Below are positions 14,575 through 17,106 of a stretch of DNA of 17,106 nt, piece by piece. This DNA comes from Casp-actino8 sp965659595 (GTDB taxonomy: Bacteria; Actinomycetota; Acidimicrobiia; Acidimicrobiales; Ilumatobacteraceae). Below the pieces are notes generated by a model that was given only the letters and a program-made list of their open reading frames with translations, did no database searches and was not told where the DNA came from. Numbering within the stretch: the first letter of the stretch is position 1; each line of letters starts with the position of its first letter. The DNA lies in contig CBFHWN010000043.1 of assembly GCA_965659595.1 (NCBI GenBank), positions 1-17,106 on the forward strand. The letters run 5' to 3'. The position numbers and the translations under genes are program-made.

Positions 14575-16701
14575 ATGACGCAGCACGACACCTTCCCCCG
14601 TCAGTACGCCCGCACTCAGCGACTCACTCTTGGCGAACCGCGCAATGTCACGGTCTCGCTCGACGGATCACGGGTCGCATTTCTTCGCAGCCGTGGTGGC
14701 AGTGATCCGGTCAACTGCTTGTGGGTGCTCGATGCTGCGACCGGCGAGGAGCGGCTGGTGGCCGATCCGAAGGCGTTGTTGTCGGCCGATCTAGGTACCG
14801 ATGAAAACCTTCCTCCCGAAGAGAAAGCGCGGCGCGAACGACTGCGCGAAGGTGCCGGCGGTATCACCAGTTACGCCACCAACCACGACTCCACCGTGTT
14901 CGCCTGTTCGTTGTCGGGCCGGCTGTTCATCGGCGGCTTCTTGTCGGCGACGGCACGTGAGCTCGTGGTGGTCGGCCCGGTGTTCGACCCGCGTCCCGAT
15001 CCGACGGCCCGTCGGGTGGCGTACGTGCACGGACGATCGCTGCGGGTTGCCGATCTCGACGGCACCTCGCGTGAAGTGGCGGGGCCGGGTGTGTTCGACG
15101 AAACCGACTCGGTGTCGTGGGGATCGGCCGACTTCATCGCCGCCGAAGAGATGGGGCGCTATCGCGGTTACTGGTGGAGGAACGACGGCGAGAAGCTGGC
15201 AGTGTGCCGAGTCGACGATGCACCTGTTCAGCGTTGGCACATCAGTGATCCGGCTCATCCCGAGACGGCTTCCCGTGAAATTGCCTATCCGGCAGCTGGC
15301 ACCGCCAACCCACTGGTGTCGTTGCACGTCGTGAACGTGACCGGCGGTGCTCGAGTCGATGTGCGCTGGGACTCGTCCGCATATCCGTATCTTGCGACGG
15401 TCGCTTGGTCGAGTGAACGTGAGTTGTTGTTGAGCGTTCAAACGCGCGATCAGAAGTGCGTGGTCTTCCTGTTGGCCGATGCCGTCACCGGCGAGACGCG
15501 CGAGATCGCACGCGACACGAGTGACACCTGGGTCGACTTGGTGCCAGGTTCACCGGCCTGGATGGACGGGACGCTCGTCACGGTGTCGGATCGCAACGGT
15601 TGGAAGCGTCTCGAGATCGACGGTGAGCCGGTCACGCCCGTGGGTGATGATGCGCTGAACGTTCGGTCGATCGTCTCGGCATCGGACGGGTCGGTGGTGT
15701 TCACCGCCAACTTGGCGTCGTCACCGCATTGCCTGTCGGTGTGGCGTTGGACGCCGTCGTCGCTCGAGCCCCTCACCCCACTCGACGGTGTGCACACCGT
15801 TGCGGTCGGCGGATCGACCGTGGTCACGCGACGGGCTTCGTCGACGATGACCCGAGCCACCACCACCGTCGTACATCCCGACCGATCGACTGCTCTCGTC
15901 AGCTACGCCGAAGCGCCACTCGTGGCTCCCAAGGTCGTGTTCGCCCAACGGGGTTCGCGTGGGATTCCGACCGCATTGTTGATGCCACGTGATCACCAGC
16001 CCGGCACCAAGTTGCCGGTGTTGATGGATCCGTACGGTGGGCCACACGCGCAACGAGTAGTCGATTCATACGCCGCGCACTGCACATCGCAGTGGTTCGC
16101 CGATCAAGGTTTCGCCGTGTTGGTGGCCGACGGTCGCGGCACGCCGGCTCTCGGCACGTCGTGGGAGCGCTCCGTGCATCTCGATCTGGCGACCGCGGTT
16201 CTGGAGGATCAGGTCGATGCCTTGTACGCCGCCGCCGACGAGAATCCCGATCTCGACCTCACCCGAGTGGGGATTCGTGGCTGGAGTTTCGGCGGGTACC
16301 TGGCGGCCCTCGCGGTGTTGCGACGACCCGACGTGTTCCATGCGGCCATCGCCGGTGCGCCGGTGACCGAGTGGCGGCTGTACGACACGCATTACACCGA
16401 GCGGTATCTCGGCAATCCGTCGATCGATGCCGCGCCGTACGACGCCACGTCGCTCATTCGTGAGGCGTCGTCACTCACACGTCCGCTCATGCTCATCCAC
16501 GGTCTGGCCGACGACAACGTGGTGGCTGCCCACACGCTGCAGTTCTCATCGGCATTGTTGGCCGCCGGCCGATCACACGAAGTGTTGCCCCTGTCGGGTG
16601 TCACGCACATGACCCCTCAACCCGAAGTCGCCGAGAACCTCCTCCTCCATCAACTCAATTTCTTGGGGATCTGGGTCCAGAATCCGACGCATCGCGTCTA
16701 G
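14575..16701 (+). CDS. Dipeptidyl peptidase IV-family serine peptidase (S9)
   Basis: This prolyl-oligopeptidase-clan enzyme is expected to clip dipeptides from short peptide N-termini. The 708-residue protein has an N-terminal beta-propeller. That domain carries the DPP-IV double-glutamate motif (Glu191-Glu192 in AAEEMGRYRGYWW) and YPAAGTANP (238-246), which argues for the DPP-IV branch rather than acylaminoacyl peptidase. The alpha/beta-hydrolase domain begins near 450. The catalytic triad is Ser571 (GWSFGG), an Asp of HGLADDN (646 or 647) and His678 (GVTHMT). Start ATG 14575 is chosen because the frame upstream is inside the dehydrogenase gene. No signal peptide is seen, so the enzyme is probably cytoplasmic. 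Its TAG stop directly abuts the prmC stop on the other strand. Confidence 0.93.
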   Translation: MTQHDTFPRQYARTQRLTLGEPRNVTVSLDGSRVAFLRSRGGSDPVNCLWVLDAATGEERLVADPKALLSADLGTDENLPPEEKARRERLREGAGGITSYATNHDSTVFACSLSGRLFIGGFLSATARELVVVGPVFDPRPDPTARRVAYVHGRSLRVADLDGTSREVAGPGVFDETDSVSWGSADFIAAEEMGRYRGYWWRNDGEKLAVCRVDDAPVQRWHISDPAHPETASREIAYPAAGTANPLVSLHVVNVTGGARVDVRWDSSAYPYLATVAWSSERELLLSVQTRDQKCVVFLLADAVTGETREIARDTSDTWVDLVPGSPAWMDGTLVTVSDRNGWKRLEIDGEPVTPVGDDALNVRSIVSASDGSVVFTANLASSPHCLSVWRWTPSSLEPLTPLDGVHTVAVGGSTVVTRRASSTMTRATTTVVHPDRSTALVSYAEAPLVAPKVVFAQRGSRGIPTALLMPRDHQPGTKLPVLMDPYGGPHAQRVVDSYAAHCTSQWFADQGFAVLVADGRGTPALGTSWERSVHLDLATAVLEDQVDALYAAADENPDLDLTRVGIRGWSFGGYLAALAVLRRPDVFHAAIAGAPVTEWRLYDTHYTERYLGNPSIDAAPYDATSLIREASSLTRPLMLIHGLADDNVVAAHTLQFSSALLAAGRSHEVLPLSGVTHMTPQPEVAENLLLHQLNFLGIWVQNPTHRV

Positions 16702-17106
16702 TCACAGACCTGGAACACCAAGGGAGGCGCGGAGGAAGCGGGGGCGGTCGGCGAGGTCGGGGACGATCTCGAGCGACGATCCAACACTTCGGGAGTCGAA
16801 GCCGGCGTGGCGAGCGATGTCGAGCACTGCGTCACCTTGGCGGTGACCGATCTCGACGAACAACCAACCATCTGGTGCCAGCCACTCGCGCGCACCGTTC
16901 ACGATCGTGGCGATGTCGGCAAGGCCCGCATCACCAGCGAACAACGCCGACTCGGGTTCCCACTCACGGACCGACTCCTCCACGTCCGGATCGTCATGAG
17001 CGATGTAGGGAGGATTGGCCACGATCACGTTCACACGCCCATGCAACTCGGCGGGCAATGCGTCGAACCACGAGCCGTGCGAAATGCGAACGTTGGCCGC
17101 ACCGCG
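16702..17106 (-). CDS. prmC: Peptide chain release factor N5-glutamine methyltransferase, C-terminal part (cut by window edge)
   Basis: PrmC (HemK) methylates the GGQ glutamine of release factors RF1/RF2 using S-adenosylmethionine. The last 134 residues are present, and the reading frame continues to the right edge with no start there. The diagnostic NPPYI motif, which holds the target glutamine, is visible about 30 residues in, preceded by SHGSWFDALP and followed by EPESALFAGDAGL. The SAM-binding glycine motif lies outside the window. In many actinobacteria prmC follows prfA and precedes a Sua5-type gene and glyA; here it is separated from rpiB-glyA by four genes on the opposite strand. Confidence 0.93.
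   Translation of the reverse strand, partial: RGAANVRISHGSWFDALPAELHGRVNVIVANPPYIAHDDPDVEESVREWEPESALFAGDAGLADIATIVNGAREWLAPDGWLFVEIGHRQGDAVLDIARHAGFDSRSVGSSLEIVPDLADRPRFLRASLGVPGL

Noticed and set aside
11014..16721. Mobile-element boundaries flanking the plus-strand cassette
   Set aside because: No direct or terminal inverted repeats, tRNA fragment, integrase or transposase could be seen at either end.

Overview
The window is a GC-rich stretch of bacterial chromosome. It is almost certainly actinobacterial, and probably from an Acidimicrobiia-like lineage. The evidence is the F1Fo ATP synthase operon preceded by a WecA-type glycosyltransferase and glyA, the actinobacterial loop in the gamma subunit, and a Glu-type rather than Cys-type RpiB. 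The ATP synthase has two b-type subunits and a free delta subunit, instead of the mycobacterial b-delta fusion. The taxonomic call is inference from gene content; no 16S or marker search could be made.

Minus strand, positions 1-10972, reading right to left: rpiB, glyA, a wecA-like polyprenyl-phosphate sugar-1-phosphate transferase, atpZ-like, atpI-like, atpB (a), atpE (c), a first b-type subunit (b'), atpF (b), atpH (delta), atpA (alpha), atpG (gamma), atpD (beta) and atpC (epsilon, cut by the left edge). Several gene pairs are joined by stop/start overlaps (TGATG, ATGA, TAATG), so the ATP synthase genes form one translationally coupled unit. Together they encode a complete H+-type synthase, apart from the missing C-terminal end of epsilon.

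Plus strand, positions 11034-16701: four closely spaced genes diverge from rpiB. They encode a thiolase-fold protein lacking both catalytic cysteines, a nucleoside hydrolase of the pyrimidine type, a zinc-type medium-chain dehydrogenase without the structural-zinc cysteines, and a cytoplasmic DPP-IV-family serine peptidase. They form no obvious single pathway and look like an accessory cassette. The cassette meets the 3' end of prmC (minus strand, cut by the right edge) with no base between the two stop codons. In many actinobacteria prmC, a Sua5-type gene, glyA, wecA and the atp operon run together on one strand, so the cassette interrupts a usually conserved neighbourhood.

No RNA gene, insertion sequence, CRISPR array or phage feature was seen, and no intergenic gap exceeds about 65 bases. 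This is mostly housekeeping DNA and I do not claim a new system. The points most worth a second look are the b' N-terminal extension, the unfused b/delta pair, the cysteine-less thiolase-like protein, the candidate leaderless promoters around the cassette, and a nested hairpin over the wecA-like start.
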